The notes under the pieces are model-generated. The model worked only from the letters and a program-made list of their open reading frames with translations, ran no database searches and was not told the DNA's origin. 64,000 bases of DNA from positions 24,686,615 through 24,750,614 of the forward strand of contig JBANSL010000012.1 of NCBI GenBank assembly GCA_037127255.1, written 5' to 3'. Shown piece by piece: positions 1 to 11,875 of this stretch (its first letter is position 1; every line of letters begins with the position of its first letter). The position numbers were made by a program, and so were the translations under genes. The stretch is from Persicaria tinctoria. Lineage: Eukaryota; Streptophyta; Magnoliopsida; Caryophyllales; Polygonaceae.

Positions 1-588
1 TGTCCTATCATTTAAGATCTCCATGTCTTGAAATGCAGGTTAAGGAAATGATTTTGTGCCGAGAAAAAATAGTTGTTGCCTTCTTCTATGAAATAACAAC
101 TAATCCATCCATTCTTTTTCGTACTAGCTACCACAACCCATCATTTGGTTACAAATTATGCCTTGTTGCTTCTGTTGCACATGTACTGACATTTTTACTG
201 CTCGATAGTATCATTTTTTTTTTAAGGATCTTAGAGTAATCAATGTTCGAATCTGATGCTTCTATATAAGAAGTTGTGCTTAGGGATGTTTGAAACTCAT
301 GGGCTTCTTTCAAGGATATTTTGCTTGTGTTTTGATATGCATTACTTGTTTCCCAATGATAAATCAATGGGGAACTGGTTTTTAATATACATTTGTTATA
401 GCCAATAAATTTTTGGGTGTAAGGTGAAACTTTTCAACATGCATGGGATTTATTATTGGCTTTGAAGTGAAGCAAAATGAGCTTTGGTATTACCTCTTAT
501 TTCACACATGGCCTTAATGTTAATATATTTTAAATTTATCCTCATATTTCAAGTAAATACCATGAAAAGTCACTAATTTACTCATGTG
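1..588. other. Intergenic AT-rich stretch, no gene seen
   Basis: No coding pattern, RNA gene or repeat structure was recognised here. The short open frames show no coding bias. Positions 615-788, just downstream, look like an old exon remnant: an AG acceptor-like site is followed by about 170 bp that is less AT-rich than its surroundings. I could not assign it to a family. Confidence 0.4.
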
Positions 589-796
589 AATGATGGGAAT
601 TTTATGCCCATTACCAGGCACTTCAGGTGGCTTCGGCCAAGGCATCAAACAAATGAAGGAGCTTTTTCTTCAAAGACTGACCAATCAAGGAAGGGTGCAT
701 ATCGTACAGAGCCTGCTTTCATGCTTTCAAGTTTGGCCATGCTATTTTTGTGAAAGAACTAGGCCATCTCTAAAGTCTGCCGAATGGAGTTCCAAT

Positions 797-1799
797 CTAG
801 GTTGCACGGACACGGGAAACGGAAACGAGAAACGGGGACACGGGGAAGCGGCAATTCTAAAAAAAACAAAAATCAGGAAACGGCAAAATAAATTATATGT
901 TATTTTAAAGCTCACACAAAGACTAATACATATATCTTTATAAGAGTTACATATATGATGTCCAACTCTAACTAACACATAAAAAGATAACGAGTCGGAA
1001 ATATAATTTAACTCAACTCTCACAAACATATAAAAATAGAAAATTAAATAATCCAATATAAAACCAGGGGAGTAGTTGTCTCAAACAACCAAGCGTTGGG
1101 CTTATCAGCCACGAGATCAGATTTGGCCCACCAGCAGCTCAGCCCACAATCAAAAGAATACAAATTATCCAAATTATAGAAATCCAAGTCCAGCCTTTGA
1201 CCAGAACACTAACAAACCCTAATTTCATCCATCGACAATCGGATCCCGCAAAGCCCTGCAAGGAAGCGGCACCGTTGGAGCCGAAACTGCTGTACTCCTC
1301 CCTGAGTCTATGGCAGCCGACCTGAGAGTCCCACTTTCTGAAGGCGGCGAGTAGGTTGGTGAAGGGATCGGGCAGGCTAGAGTAGTTTGACCTCTTCGCG
1401 GCGAGTTCAGAGGGAGGAGAAGGGGAGGCGGACGAGAATTGGGGAGTGCCCGATAAGAAGAAGACAAGGAATAGCGAGATCGCTGCCATTGCTAGCACGA
1501 CTGTGGCTCTGGCGGTGCTTGTGGTTATCAATTTCAAGGGCATGTCGCCAAGATTCAAGCGATTGTTGAGATCGATTTGTGCTTCCTCCTCTCTCGCACC
1601 TGCTAAAGGTGAGAGGTGGCGTTTCCGGTTCGTTTCCGAAAATCACCGGGCCGTGTCCACGACGTGTCCAGATGACCTGGCGTTTCATTGACCGTTTCTA
1701 GCCGTTCTTGACGTTTCCCCGCCGCTTCTTTGGCGCTTCCCCGTTTCCCGGTGTCGGACACCTCCAGAAATTATAAAATGACGTTTCCGTGCTTCTTAG
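797..1799. mobile_element. Non-autonomous hAT element with captured exon
   Basis: The ends are imperfect inverted repeats: CTAGGTTGCACGGA at 797 and the reverse complement of CTAAGAAGCACGGA ending at 1799. The element is flanked by an 8-bp direct duplication GTTCCAAT (789-796 and 1800-1807), the duplication length of the hAT superfamily. Both subterminal zones are rich in variants of ACGGAAACGG, in opposite orientation at the two ends. No transposase is present, so it would depend on an autonomous relative. It sits in what looks like a gene remnant, because the sequence reads on across the insertion (GAGTTCCAATAGCC). Confidence 0.72.
1139..1542 (-). pseudogene. Captured first-exon fragment of a membrane-anchored protein gene
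   Basis: Inside the hAT element, the minus strand has an open frame starting at a second, better-placed Met (residue 6 of the open frame, MPLKLITTS). It has a short polar N-terminus, then a hydrophobic segment of about 20 residues (VVLAMAAISLFLVFFLSG), then a Ser/Pro-rich stem and the segment FRKWDSQVGC. This is the layout of a type II, Golgi-style anchor with a stem, such as a glycosyltransferase or methyltransferase N-terminus. The frame runs into AT-rich DNA after about 80-90 residues, as expected if only exon 1 plus some intron was captured. The parent family is not identified. Confidence 0.4.
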
Positions 1800-1807
1800 G
1801 TTCCAAT

Positions 1808-2270
1808 AGCCCGATGCGGGCGAGTGTGAGTGTTTGCTTAATCAATTAAATAGGCACCTTTTTTCTGTCTTCCTTGAACCATGATGATGTACTTTATTCT
1901 AGACACGGCATCGAAATCTTTCAGTTTAGTACTCTGCCACTCCAGCACACAGAAATAGCAGCTTCTCATCTTGTTACCATTTTCAAATTTGAATTAGCGC
2001 TTCTCTTATTCTTGTTAATTTAGCATTGTTTCTATTGACTAGCGAATTGATTGTTTATTCTCTATGTATCTTGCACGAACAAGGGCAAGTTTTGTAAGCT
2101 TCACACATTGTCTTTTGCTATTAGTTTATTCCCCTTGTTTCTTTGCTTCTTGAGAGTTGATGTCTTGGTGTTGTGTTATTACTTATTTCCTAGTTGAAGA
2201 TGTACCTTATTTACATGAAAAAATCATTTTCCTTTATTGATTTCACTTGATTTTATTATTGGTAATTTAA
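1808..2270. other. AT-rich spacer, nothing recognised
   Basis: This is continuous AT-rich DNA between the hAT element and the tRNA-like segment. No open frame, repeat or terminal structure could be supported. Confidence 0.4.
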
Positions 2271-2271
2271 A

Positions 2272-2344
2272 GCCTCTTAGCTCAAATTGGTATAGCATTG
2301 TGCTCAAGCACAAAGATGCAGGTTCAAATCCCGAATATGCTACA
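2272..2344 (+). repeat. tRNA-derived SINE head
   Basis: The segment has a box A-like TAGCTCAAATTGGTATAGC followed about 35 bp later by a box B-like GGTTCAAATCC, the internal RNA polymerase III promoter of tRNAs and tRNA-derived SINEs. The cloverleaf is imperfect and the acceptor stem does not pair well, so I read it as a SINE head or tRNA relic rather than a working tRNA gene. It runs directly into the CACTA-like fragment. Confidence 0.45.
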
Positions 2345-2360
2345 ATAAAAAATACAAATA

Positions 2361-2680
2361 TGTCATTTAACATCGGGTAGTAACCAATGTCTTTAAAAAA
2401 AATCGAGGTCTATGTTGGTGATGTTAAAAGTAATTTTTTTTAACACCAGTCAACGCCTGATGTCTTTATATGTTATGACATCGGTTATAAAAATATAATC
2501 GATGTTATAAGATATTAAAAATATCATTTTTATAATTGATAAAAAAATATCATTTTTATAATTAGGCACGATGTTATAAATACTATAAACATTGGGCTAT
2601 GGCGGATGTGAAAAACTTACATCACCCACATAGAAATTGAATACTTTTTTTAAATGTTAAATGACAAATTTCTAGTAGTG
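2361..2680. mobile_element. Truncated CACTA-type element fragment
   Basis: The right end, read on the minus strand, is CACTACTAGAAATTTGTCAT, a CACTA-type terminus. The left part carries the matching inner repeat TGTCATTTAACAT at 2361 but has no clean CACTA end. Between them are repeated variants of CATCGGTTAT in both orientations, including a palindromic stretch around 2480-2510, which resembles CACTA subterminal repeats. There is no coding capacity. Confidence 0.45.
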
Positions 2681-2889
2681 TTAATTAGGTCTTATTATAT
2701 GGACAATTACTATTTTCTCCCATTAATTTTTAGATGTAACGATTATATATAATTGTAATTAAAAAAAATCAATTGATATCCGTGGGATATTTCACACTTC
2801 CGCCACAAAATTTAAGTCGTTTGACTTCGTCCTCTAATAAAACACAAATTTATGGAAATCTACATTTTCAAATGTGAAGAATCTTCAAA

Positions 2890-4728
2890 ACTAGTAAAAG
2901 AGAAACCACCAGGCGTGGAGAGTAGTCCCCGGCAGCAAGCTCCGGCAGAAGGATGAGGAGAGAGTGTCTTTGGATCGTCCTTGGAGAGTCAACAAAAAGA
3001 CGTGACAATGGAAAGGATTGATAAAATGAAAGCCAATTTCCCTAGCCTACAAGAGGTAGCCGGAGGGGAAAGCAACCAGTGGAAGAGCTTTAAGGAGAAG
3101 TTGATGGGGGGAACTAATGAGAGTCATGCAATAGTCCAAGCAATCTCCTCTTTCCAGGATGAGGAACTGGGATACGAAGCCATGGATGACATTCCACCGG
3201 AGGAGGAAGATCCCCTATGCCCCACAATCACCCTTAACAAGAGGGAGAAGGAAGAGTTGTGGAAACCTTGGAAGGACACCTTGATTATCAAGATGTTCGA
3301 CAAGGGTCCTGGCTATATACAACTACATAGAAGATTGTCGCAGAAGTGGGGACTGAGCGCCCCATTCACGCTAATCGATCTGGGAAATGACTACTTCATA
3401 GCAAGGTTTTCGAACCAATCGGACTATGATCATGTTTTGCTAGAAGGCCCATGGATGATCGGAGACAACTATCTGACGATTAGGCGCTGGGTTCCGAACT
3501 TTGATGCAAATGCTGAACAAATCACAAAGCTGACTGTTTGGGTTCGCATACCATGTCTACATATCGAGTAATTCGATCCAAGATTTCTTCGGATGGTGGG
3601 CCAGAAAATAGGGAAAGTGCTGCGGATCGACAACACTACGGCTATGGCAGAAAGAGGCCAGTTTGCTAGGATGAGCGTCGAGATCGATCTGGCGAGGCCA
3701 TTACTATCAAAGTTCAGGGTCGACGGCAGGGTTTGGCCAATCCAGTATGAAGGACTGCGCATGCTTTGTTTCAAATGCGGGAGGGTTGGCCAACTTGGCC
3801 ATACTAGCGAGGGTTGTGACAAGGATTCAGATAAGGAGCCGACAACTACGTCAGTTGACGCCAACGCGAAGGCCGACCATCCGAAACTTGCTGATGAGAG
3901 CTATGGGGTGTGGATGCAGGCCAAGAAACCTGCAAACAAGCGCCAAGGTGGCAAAGAGGTTAGAGCTCAGCCAGGCCTGAATATGAAGAATGGGAGTGGA
4001 TACTCGCCGGAAAACACCTCGCCGCTCGGAAGGGAGGCACAACGTGGAACGGAGGAAGCCGCAAGAGGAAAGGCGGATTCTCAGGGCAAGTCGGGATACG
4101 GAGAATCTTCACGATTTTCCATCCTAGAAAATTTGGAAGAAAATCAAGAAAATCAAGGGGAAGTTACGGAAAAGAATAAGGGTGGGCGGAATTCAGGGAA
4201 GGAAGATCAAGAGAGATCTGAGGGAGGGACAGATATGATGGTTAAGGAACAGAATAAGCAATCGAAAGGGAAAGAAAATCGGCCCGAGATGGAAAATGAA
4301 TCTGATGCAGCCCACAAGCATCCCCATAAACGAGTTGGGAAAATGACGACCAACAAGAAGCGACCCACGAACCTCAGATCACCTTACACCCGGCCCAATC
4401 CAACTCCTCTTGGGGAATTGAACATAGTGACCCTAGAAGCAGTAAACGAAGCTGCCCAGAAGCTCTGGATAAGTCAACAAAAATTATCCTATCGAACTCA
4501 GCACTCCCCATCCTATGGCCAATCTGTGACCCCCCATAAAGAATCAGCCATGCCCTTTCAAAGCGAATCAAGCTCGTCCCAAATCCTACCCAATGATCAC
4601 AATGAACAACCTCCTGTAAGTGGTGAAAATTCCAGTGCAGGAATGGAAGGAATTTGTACGCTTCCCCCCAATTGCGAACCGAGCACAATTGAAACTTTGA
4701 CCCAAGGATATGGTGGATCACTCGATTT
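2890..4728 (+). pseudogene. L1-type LINE ORF1, interrupted
   Basis: The frame opens at 2981 and encodes a plant LINE ORF1 protein, a nucleic-acid-binding chaperone that packages LINE RNA. A DUF4283 domain lies at about residues 80-200 (ending in WVRIPCLHIE), and a CCHC-type zinc knuckle follows at 3769-3813 (CFKCGRVGQLGHTSEGC). A single in-frame TAA at 3569-3571 lies between the two, where relatives normally have Tyr, and the frame resumes immediately. The rest is a low-complexity, charged C-terminal tail. At 4729 the LTR element begins, separating ORF1 from ORF2. The start at 2981 is the first in-frame Met. The 5' UTR probably begins near 2890. The copy is non-functional. Confidence 0.8.
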
Positions 4729-6084
4729 TGATACAGATCAAGATGACCTTCTGTGGGTCCAACAATGATCTTGATCCAGGCGAACTCTCAAGACCGATTC
4801 GAGGGCCACTGATGGCAAAGAGTCTCGTCCTCAAGAGGAAGAAGAAGGCGCCACCATGGAAGAAGATTCAAGATGTATATCGAGTGGGCCTTGGCCCATG
4901 TCGAGTGCTCTTGAGGCCCATGTCGAGTAGCTTGAATGTGTGGGCCGATTCTAGTCTTCAAATTAGTTTATTATTAATTATTATTTTATGCAATTTAGAT
5001 AAATAAGGTGGAAATTAATTATATCTCTTCTAGATATAATCCTTGGCCACCAAGTTATGAAAACATTTATCTTATTAGGATTTTATTTATCTTAGATTTA
5101 TTTTATTTATCTCTAGATATAATAGATCTATCCAAACCCCTTTCCTTTGCAAGGAAGGATTGGTAAGATCTTCCATAGCTTTACTATATATTCATGTTTA
5201 TGCACTTTGAATTAATCGGATGGAAAATTAGAATTGAAGAAACCCTTAACGGAATTAGGGTTCTTCGATTAGTCAATCCAAAGGCTATCCGGTTCGTGTA
5301 TCTAATATCTTCCGGCAATCACACCACCTACGTTCTTCTTCACCACCGAAACAAACACCAGTACGACGTTGCAAGGAAGAAGACACCGGCGGCTTGGTCC
5401 CGGAGCACCGGCGTCCCCGGCTTCGGCGCTTGGCGCCAGGAGCGGCCTTGGCTCTCGCGTCCTCTCCGCTGCTGTGGCATCGCACGCGGCTACCAGGCTC
5501 TCGCATCAGCGTGCAGGAGCGGCCTCGATCGTTGTTTGTCCCGCGGCTACGGCTTCACTCGGCGTCCTCGACATCGCCGCACCCTCGACTACCCTCGCAC
5601 ACCCAGCGCCCTGAGGAGCCTGTCTCCTGCGCTTCTATCCTTGCACCGGCGATCTTCGATCCGGCTTCGCGAGCGCTCGCACCAGCAGCGTTCGCGTCCT
5701 CGCGCTCTCTCGGCCTCGCTTTCCTTTGCTTTCTTTAAGCTGTGACTTTGTTAATTTGTTTAGTTTAGGATTAATTATGTTATTTCCACCGATAGTTCAT
5801 TAGTTTAGATTTCATTAAGTTTCACCACTTTTAATTACTTTCAATTTAATTAAGTTTTTCCGTTAGTTTTGAATTGCATGAATTCTTAAGTTATAAAACC
5901 TGTTACTTTTTTTTGTTAGTTTAATTTAGTTAAGTTATACCGTAGATTAATTAGTCAATAACTAGTTTAGTTAATTTGTGTTAATCAGGAGATATTGGAA
6001 GAGCATTGCAAGATCAGGCAAATATACGGCGTGGTTCTTGATCTTGAGTCCACATGCGAAGGATCGAGTATCCCAAACGTATCA
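4729..6084 (+). repeat. 5' LTR of Ty3-type element
   Basis: The LTR starts TGATAC and ends GTATCA, a 6-bp inverted repeat, and is followed two bases later by a primer-binding site. It is repeated from 8406. By eye the shared part differs by about eight substitutions plus one 22-bp indel (about 5191-5212, absent from the 3' copy), so the insertion is recent. A TATA-like TATATA lies near 5185. A block at about 5380-5735 is strikingly GC-rich inside otherwise AT-rich LTR sequence and throws up spurious open frames on both strands. Confidence 0.85.
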
Positions 6085-6086
6085 AG

Positions 6087-6098
6087 TGGTATCGGATT
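6087..6098 (+). other. Primer-binding site
   Basis: TGGTATCGGATT lies two bases after the 5' LTR. Its first seven bases match the complement of the 3' end of plant initiator tRNA-Met, the primer used by most plant LTR elements. The later bases diverge from the usual TGGTATCAGAGC. Confidence 0.65.
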
Positions 6099-7120
6099 TC
6101 AGGTTAATGCAAGTTCTTTACTCTCTTGATTTCTATTTGAGTGATTTATTTTTCGTGCCTTATTTTTCACCATTAGCCGCTGCATAAAAGTTGAATCTTT
6201 ATTATTCACCCATAAAAATTGGCACTTTATTTTTGTTATTCTTTGTTTGGATCTATAATTTGGAAGATATTGAGTTCTTGACTGCAAGTTGTGATCTTTT
6301 ATTCCTAGTTGCTACATATCATGCCTATGACTGTGATTCTTGGATTAAAAGCATTATATGAACTTGCATCACTAAAGAACCCTAATTTCTCCAGTTTCTA
6401 GCGTATTTTCCCTATTTTCTTTATTTTTGGTTACTTTTAGATCATCGTAGCTTTTTATTTTATTTTTGCTCTTTATATTTCGGTTGCTCCCTCCATATTA
6501 CATCAACTTCTCCATTATATATATATATAAAAAAAAAAACAGAAAAGCCGATTCAAAAAAAAAAACATACATTATATAGAGCATTCTTTCATTACATCAT
6601 TGAGTTAGTAACTCTGAGTTCTTTGCTTGCTACATATTAGATGATCTAAACGGTTTAAAGCATTACAAAAGAACCCTCCTTGTGTGATTTTGTGATGTGC
6701 CGACACTGGAGCCTTGGTCACACCCCTCTTTCTTTGAACCGTGTTGCAACCGTCAGATAATAGTTGACGGAGTGTGTGCACTTGATTGCCCTTGTGATTG
6801 CTATTTTCGCCTATTATACATTCATATTATTCAAGCATCACATTGTAGCTCTTATTTCTCCACATTAAGCCGCTTGTTTATACTTGCTATCCTTGATATC
6901 CGACTTGTGGTTGATTTAAATTGCAATTTTGATTATTACATGCTGTCTTCAATATTGCAAAATTCTGTGTGTCCAGGGGAATTGCTTGAATATTGTGCCT
7001 TGTTTTCTTGCTCTTTGATTTCTAAAAACTTGAATCACTCTTAGGAATCACTAGAGCTTGCATTACTTGGTTTCTGGTCTTTGCTTCGTTTACTTGTTGC
7101 TCTTCTGATATTGTAGGAAC

Positions 7121-8683
7121 ATGTCGAACGATAGCAACCCCAACCCTTCCCCTACCCCACCTATGCATTATATTATTAACTCTGTCGTCCAAGCCTCTAC
7201 CCTGGCTATGCGCAAGGAGCTGGCAGATGCTGAAAATCGTCGAGCCATCGTAATGGCGCAAGAATGTGCTGATTTCATGGCCCTGTTCAACAAAACCAAT
7301 CGACGTGTACTTCCATTTCATGAAGCGCTGACGGCTGATCAAATGGAGCACACCTTTCACACCAAGTGTGTGGTTCAGACATCCACACTCTCGGTCATCG
7401 TCGATGAACGGAGCTCTTGTAACTTGATCAACGAAAAGGTGGTCGAGTACCTCCATCTAGCAACTGCACCTCCACTGCAACATGATAGTTATAACGGTAT
7501 CACGGACGGTAACTCTGACCCTCTTGTTCCTAGACAATGCTTGATTTCGTTTCAAATGGGTAATTATTGTGATCAAGTGTTGTGTGATGTCGTTAAAATG
7601 GATTGTTGTCATATTCTTTTAGGCCAACCTTGGGTAAATGATCGGCAAGTTATTTATAATGGTCGCTTAAATACCTTTGCTTTTAAGTTTGCTGGGAGGA
7701 GATTCACTCTCCTACCCTTATCTCCTCAAGCTGTTTTGAAGGACCAGGTACGACAACGCCAATACAAAGCCCAGAAGAAGGCTGCTGCAAGACGGGAAGC
7801 GCACTGCAGCACAAACACAGATCAGATTGCATCCGCGGCCATCCCATCTATCCCTCCTGATTCAGTCGCGCCCTCAGCCCCTGATGAGATCAAATTCGTG
7901 GGTCCAGATTCAGCACGGCGCGTCGAACTTGTTTCACAGATTCCCGTTGACTCCGACCTCGGAATGGATTCAACTCAGTCTTGTTGCGAAGCTGACTCCA
8001 TGAGCTTTCCAACGGTGTCTCACACGCTAAAGGAATCTTCCATTAAGGCACCCGAAACTGCCCTGCAAGTGGACTGCAGTGCTGCGCATGATGTGTTGGG
8101 TGCTTCTGACGACAACGATGATGACGTTGGGGACACTTCTCTTGAGTTAGCTATTGTACCTCTTGAGCATGTCCCTTATGTTGAGAATTATGGAGTTCAT
8201 AGGGTTATTGAGCCTTTTAATATTATTCCTTTTGGTTGCTCAATGATCGCTATGCCAGGTGTTGCTTTTGAGGTTTCTTTGCCTCAAATTCTGCTGGCGC
8301 CATCTCAAGCTGAATCTCATGGAAGTTATTTTTTAATTGTTGATTCTTCCCCCTTGCTATTCAATGACTCGATTCGAGGACGAATCGAAGATAAGAAGGG
8401 GAGAATGATACAGATCAAGATGACCTTCTGTGGGTCCAACAATGATCTTGATCCAGGCGAACTCTCAAGACCGATTCGAGGGCCACTGATGGCAAAGAGT
8501 CTCGTCCTCAAGAGGAAAAAGAAGGCGCCACCATGGAAGAAGATTCAAGATGTATATCGAGTGGGCCTTGGCCCATGTCGAGTGCTCTTGAGGCCCATGT
8601 CGAGTAGCTTGAATGTGTGGGCCGATTCTAGTCTTCAAATTAGTTTATTATTAATTATTATTTTATGCAATTTAGATAAATAA
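7121..8683 (+). pseudogene. Deleted Ty3-type polyprotein (retropepsin-like region only)
   Basis: This is a 520-residue frame preceded by a leader of about 1 kb. Residues 1-70 are a short, non-typical N-terminus. Residues about 80-205 match the aspartic protease region of Ty3-type Gag-Pol: FHTKC, then the VLCDVV and HILLGQPW motifs, then LLPLSPQ. At the catalytic loop, where the family has Asp-Ser/Thr/Gly-Gly, this copy reads VDERSS, so the active-site Gly is missing. No reverse transcriptase, RNase H or integrase is present. The C-terminus (LSRPIRGP) resembles the end of intact polyproteins and reads into the 3' LTR. This is an internally deleted, non-autonomous element that would need helper proteins. 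Confidence 0.75.
8393..8405 (+). other. Polypurine tract
   Basis: AAGAAGGGGAGAA immediately precedes the TGATAC start of the 3' LTR, as expected for the plus-strand primer of an LTR retrotransposon. Confidence 0.8.
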
Positions 8684-9600
8684 GGTGGAAATTAATTATA
8701 TCTCTTCTAGATATAATCCTTGGCCACCAAGTTATGAAAACATTTATCTTATTAGGATTTTATTTATCTTAGATTTATTTTATTTATCTCTAGATATAAT
8801 AGATCTATCCAAACCCCTTTCCTTTGCAAGGAAGGATGGGTAAGATCTTCCATAGCTTTACTATATATTAATCGGATGGAAAATTAGAATTGAAGAAACC
8901 CTTAACGGAATTAGGGTTCTTCGATTAGTCAATCCAAAGGCTATCCGGTTCGTGTGTCTAATATCTTCCGGCAATCACACCACCTACGTTCTTCTTCACC
9001 ACCGAAACAAACACCAGTCCGACGTTGCAAGGAAGAAGACACCGGCAGCTTGGTCCCGGAGCACCGGCGTCCCCGGCTTCGGCGCTTGGCGCCAGGAGCG
9101 GCCTTGGCTCTCGCGTCCTCTCCGCTGCTGTGGCATCGCGCGCGGCTACCAGGCTCTCGCATCAGCGTGCAGGAGCGGCCTCGATCGTTGTTTGTCCCGC
9201 GGCTACGGCTTCACTCGGCGTCCTCGACATCGCCGCACCCTCGACTACCCTCGCACACCCAGCGCCCTGAGGAGCCTGTCTCCTGCGCTTCTATCCTTGC
9301 ACCGGCGATCTTGGATCCGGCTTCGCGAGCGCTCGCACCAGCAGCGTTCGCGTCCTCGCGCTCTCTCGGCCTCGCTTTCCTTTGCTTTCTTTAAGCTGTG
9401 ACTTTGTTAATTTGTTTAGTTTAGGATTAATTATGTTATTTCCACCGATAGTTCATTAGTTTAGATTTCATTAAGTTTCACCACTTTTAATTACTTTCAA
9501 TTTAATTAAGTTTTTCCGTTAGTTTTGAATTGCTTGAATTCTTAAGTTATAAAACTTAACTAAATTAAACTAAACTAGTTATTGACTAATTAAGTTTAGA
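8406..9600 (+). repeat. 3' LTR of Ty3-type element, rearranged end
   Basis: This copy matches the 5' LTR up to about 9556. The last 180 bp or so of the LTR, including the GTATCA end, are missing. Instead, 9557-9597 is an inverted copy of an internal LTR segment (5' LTR around 5966-5985, TTAATTAGTCAATAACTAG). No target-site duplication can therefore be read. Beyond this the LINE sequence resumes. Confidence 0.75.
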
Positions 9601-9606
9601 TACCAA

Positions 9607-11626
9607 TTGATGTATTGTCCGGCGGTGCTGCCCCAAGCGCTTGTTGACCCAATCCGTCGTCTGGATTATGTTGCCAATTCGTTTGCCGAAGCAATGAATA
9701 TGTTGAATGAGTCGATCTTCAGGGCTATTCACAACACAACTTTGTTTATGGGTAGTTTGAAAATTTTAGCATGGAATACCAGTGGAGCGGGGAGTGATGC
9801 ATTCCTGGCTGCGATCCGCGAGTTAGTTAGAAGGTATGATCCACAAGTTTTGGTCCTGGTGGAGCTGCGCATCAGTGGTGAGTCGGCAGACAGGGTGTGT
9901 CGGAGAATTGGTTTTGACGGTATGATAAGGATGGAGGCGGTAGGCTTTGCTAAGGGAATTTGGCTTTTGTGGCGCACGACAGTGGTTGATGTTTTCCCTT
10001 TAGTGCAGCATCTACAGCTCATCACCGTAGAGATATACAGAAGAGGAGAGGTGCCTTGGGTTTTATCGGCGGTTTATGCGGCTCCAGCTCGTGCCCGAAG
10101 GCTGGACCTTTGGAAGAGTCTTCTAGAGTTTGCAAACACCAACACTAAACCGTGGGTCTTAGTGGGAGATTTTAATGCGACAATGAACCAAGAGGAACGA
10201 TCTTCGCGCTCCTCTGTGGGATCAAACAGAGCCTCTCGGGAGTTCAAGGAGTGGGTGGAAACAGTGCAACTCATAGACCTTGGTTTCTCGGGACCTCCAT
10301 TTACATGTTGGAGGGGTAATCACGAAGGAACTCGAACCATGGCTAGACTGGATAGGGCGCTGTGCTGCCCAAACTGGAGGATGAAGTTCGCTGACGCATC
10401 AGTTTCACATCTCATCTCCCCTTATTCCGATCACACGCCAATTCTGTTGGAGCTTGATCCGAAAAGGGGGGGAGCAACAGCTGAACATGCCGTTTCGCTT
10501 TCTTTCGGCGTGGCTACTCCATGAGCAGTTTGGAGGTTCAATGGAAGCGAAATGAGTCAAGGAAGAGGAGTGTTGTGTGGCTCTGAAACAGTTTGAGGGT
10601 GAACTAAACAGGTGGAACAGAGAGATATTTGGTAATATCTTCAAGAGGAATAAGCAATTAGAAAGGAGGATTGAGGGAGTCTGAAAGAAGCTTGCTGAGA
10701 ATGTGTGCTCACACTATCCAGGGATGGAAGAACAACTATTATCGGAACTGGAGGAAGTCTTGACACAAGAACAACTCTTATGGTATCATCTTTCGACCAT
10801 CGTCAGACGACGCCGTAACAAGATCTCCTGACTGCAGGACGATGGAGATGAGTGGGTGGAGGAGCCGGAGGCTTTGAAAGCGCTTGTTGTCTCCTTTTTT
10901 GCCAATTTGTACATGGCTGAGGAGAACAGACCCAGCCAAACTACGTTCAATTGCCGACACACGTTCCCTGAGATTGAGGGAGGAAGGATGGCAGCGATCG
11001 CAGCCCCTTTCAAAGGCGAGGAGGTATGGGCGGCACTCAAACAGATGGGCCCGTACAAATCATCGGGACCGTATGGTTTCCCGGTTGTCTTCTATCAGCA
11101 GAATTGGAGATTTGTGGGGGAACAGGTGAAGGATATAGTGTTGTCAATGCTCAATAACAATCAGACACCAACGGGTATCGGGGATGCTCTCATGGTCCTC
11201 ATACCAAAGCGGGACAATCCTACGAGAGCCCAACAACTAAGACCAATCTCACTCTTAAATGTTATCTTCAAGATAGCCATGAAGATGATTGTCAACAGAA
11301 TCAAACCGATGCTTGCTGATCTAGTGGGGCCAAACCTAGCAAGCATTATCCTAGGGCGTCAGATTGTTGATAACATTGTGGTAGTACAAGAGGTGCTTCA
11401 TTCTATGGCTGAACGGAGACGTAGGAAGTGGATGATAATCAAGGTAGACCTCGAGAAAGCATATGATCGCATTGATTGGGTATTCCTAAGGGCAACTTTG
11501 GAGAGGGCTCAACTACCGGCGGACTTAGTACAAGTCATCCTAAAATGTCAATCGATGGGTCGAACGGATGTCCTATGGAATGGTGAGCATGCAGGTGGAT
11601 TCCAACCAACGAGAGGCATACGGCAA
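9607..11626 (+). pseudogene. LINE ORF2 (endonuclease and partial reverse transcriptase)
   Basis: This is the downstream half of the LINE begun at 2890. ORF2 starts at Met 9748 (MGSLKILAWN) with an apurinic/apyrimidinic-type endonuclease domain to about 10470. Diagnostic segments are WVLVGDFNA and the terminal SDHTPILLEL. A frameshift at the G run 10466-10473 is followed by stops near 10551, 10681 and 10829. The reverse transcriptase resumes at about 10856: KSSGPYGFPVVFYQ, LIPKRDNPTRAQQLRPISLLN, KVDLEKAYDRIDW, ending at GIRQ. The catalytic YADD block and everything after it are gone, because a different element begins at about 11627. It is dead. Confidence 0.85.
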
Positions 11627-11875
11627 ACATTTACGACCTTAGACATTGTCATATTGGTTGAAAGGGTTCTTATGTTACTTGACACGGGATCCGAAATTTG
11701 GTGACCCTCACCAAACCCACAACCCCCACATACAACCCCTCTCTCTTCATAATTACCACCACTCCATCGGTCATATCACTCCCACTCTTCCCTTGCAAGC
11801 CACAAACAATATCCGGAAGAAGAAGCGACGCCTTCATCTTTGGTTCACCAGGGGTGGTCAACCTCATCCAAAAGC

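Noticed and set aside
2272..2344. Functional tRNA gene
   Set aside because: Internal promoter boxes are present but the acceptor and other stems do not pair; a SINE head is more likely.
5194..5745. Open frames in the GC-rich block of the LTR, also at 8940-9401
   Set aside because: Frames exist on both strands and are repeated in both LTRs; no domain, not preceded by a gene structure.
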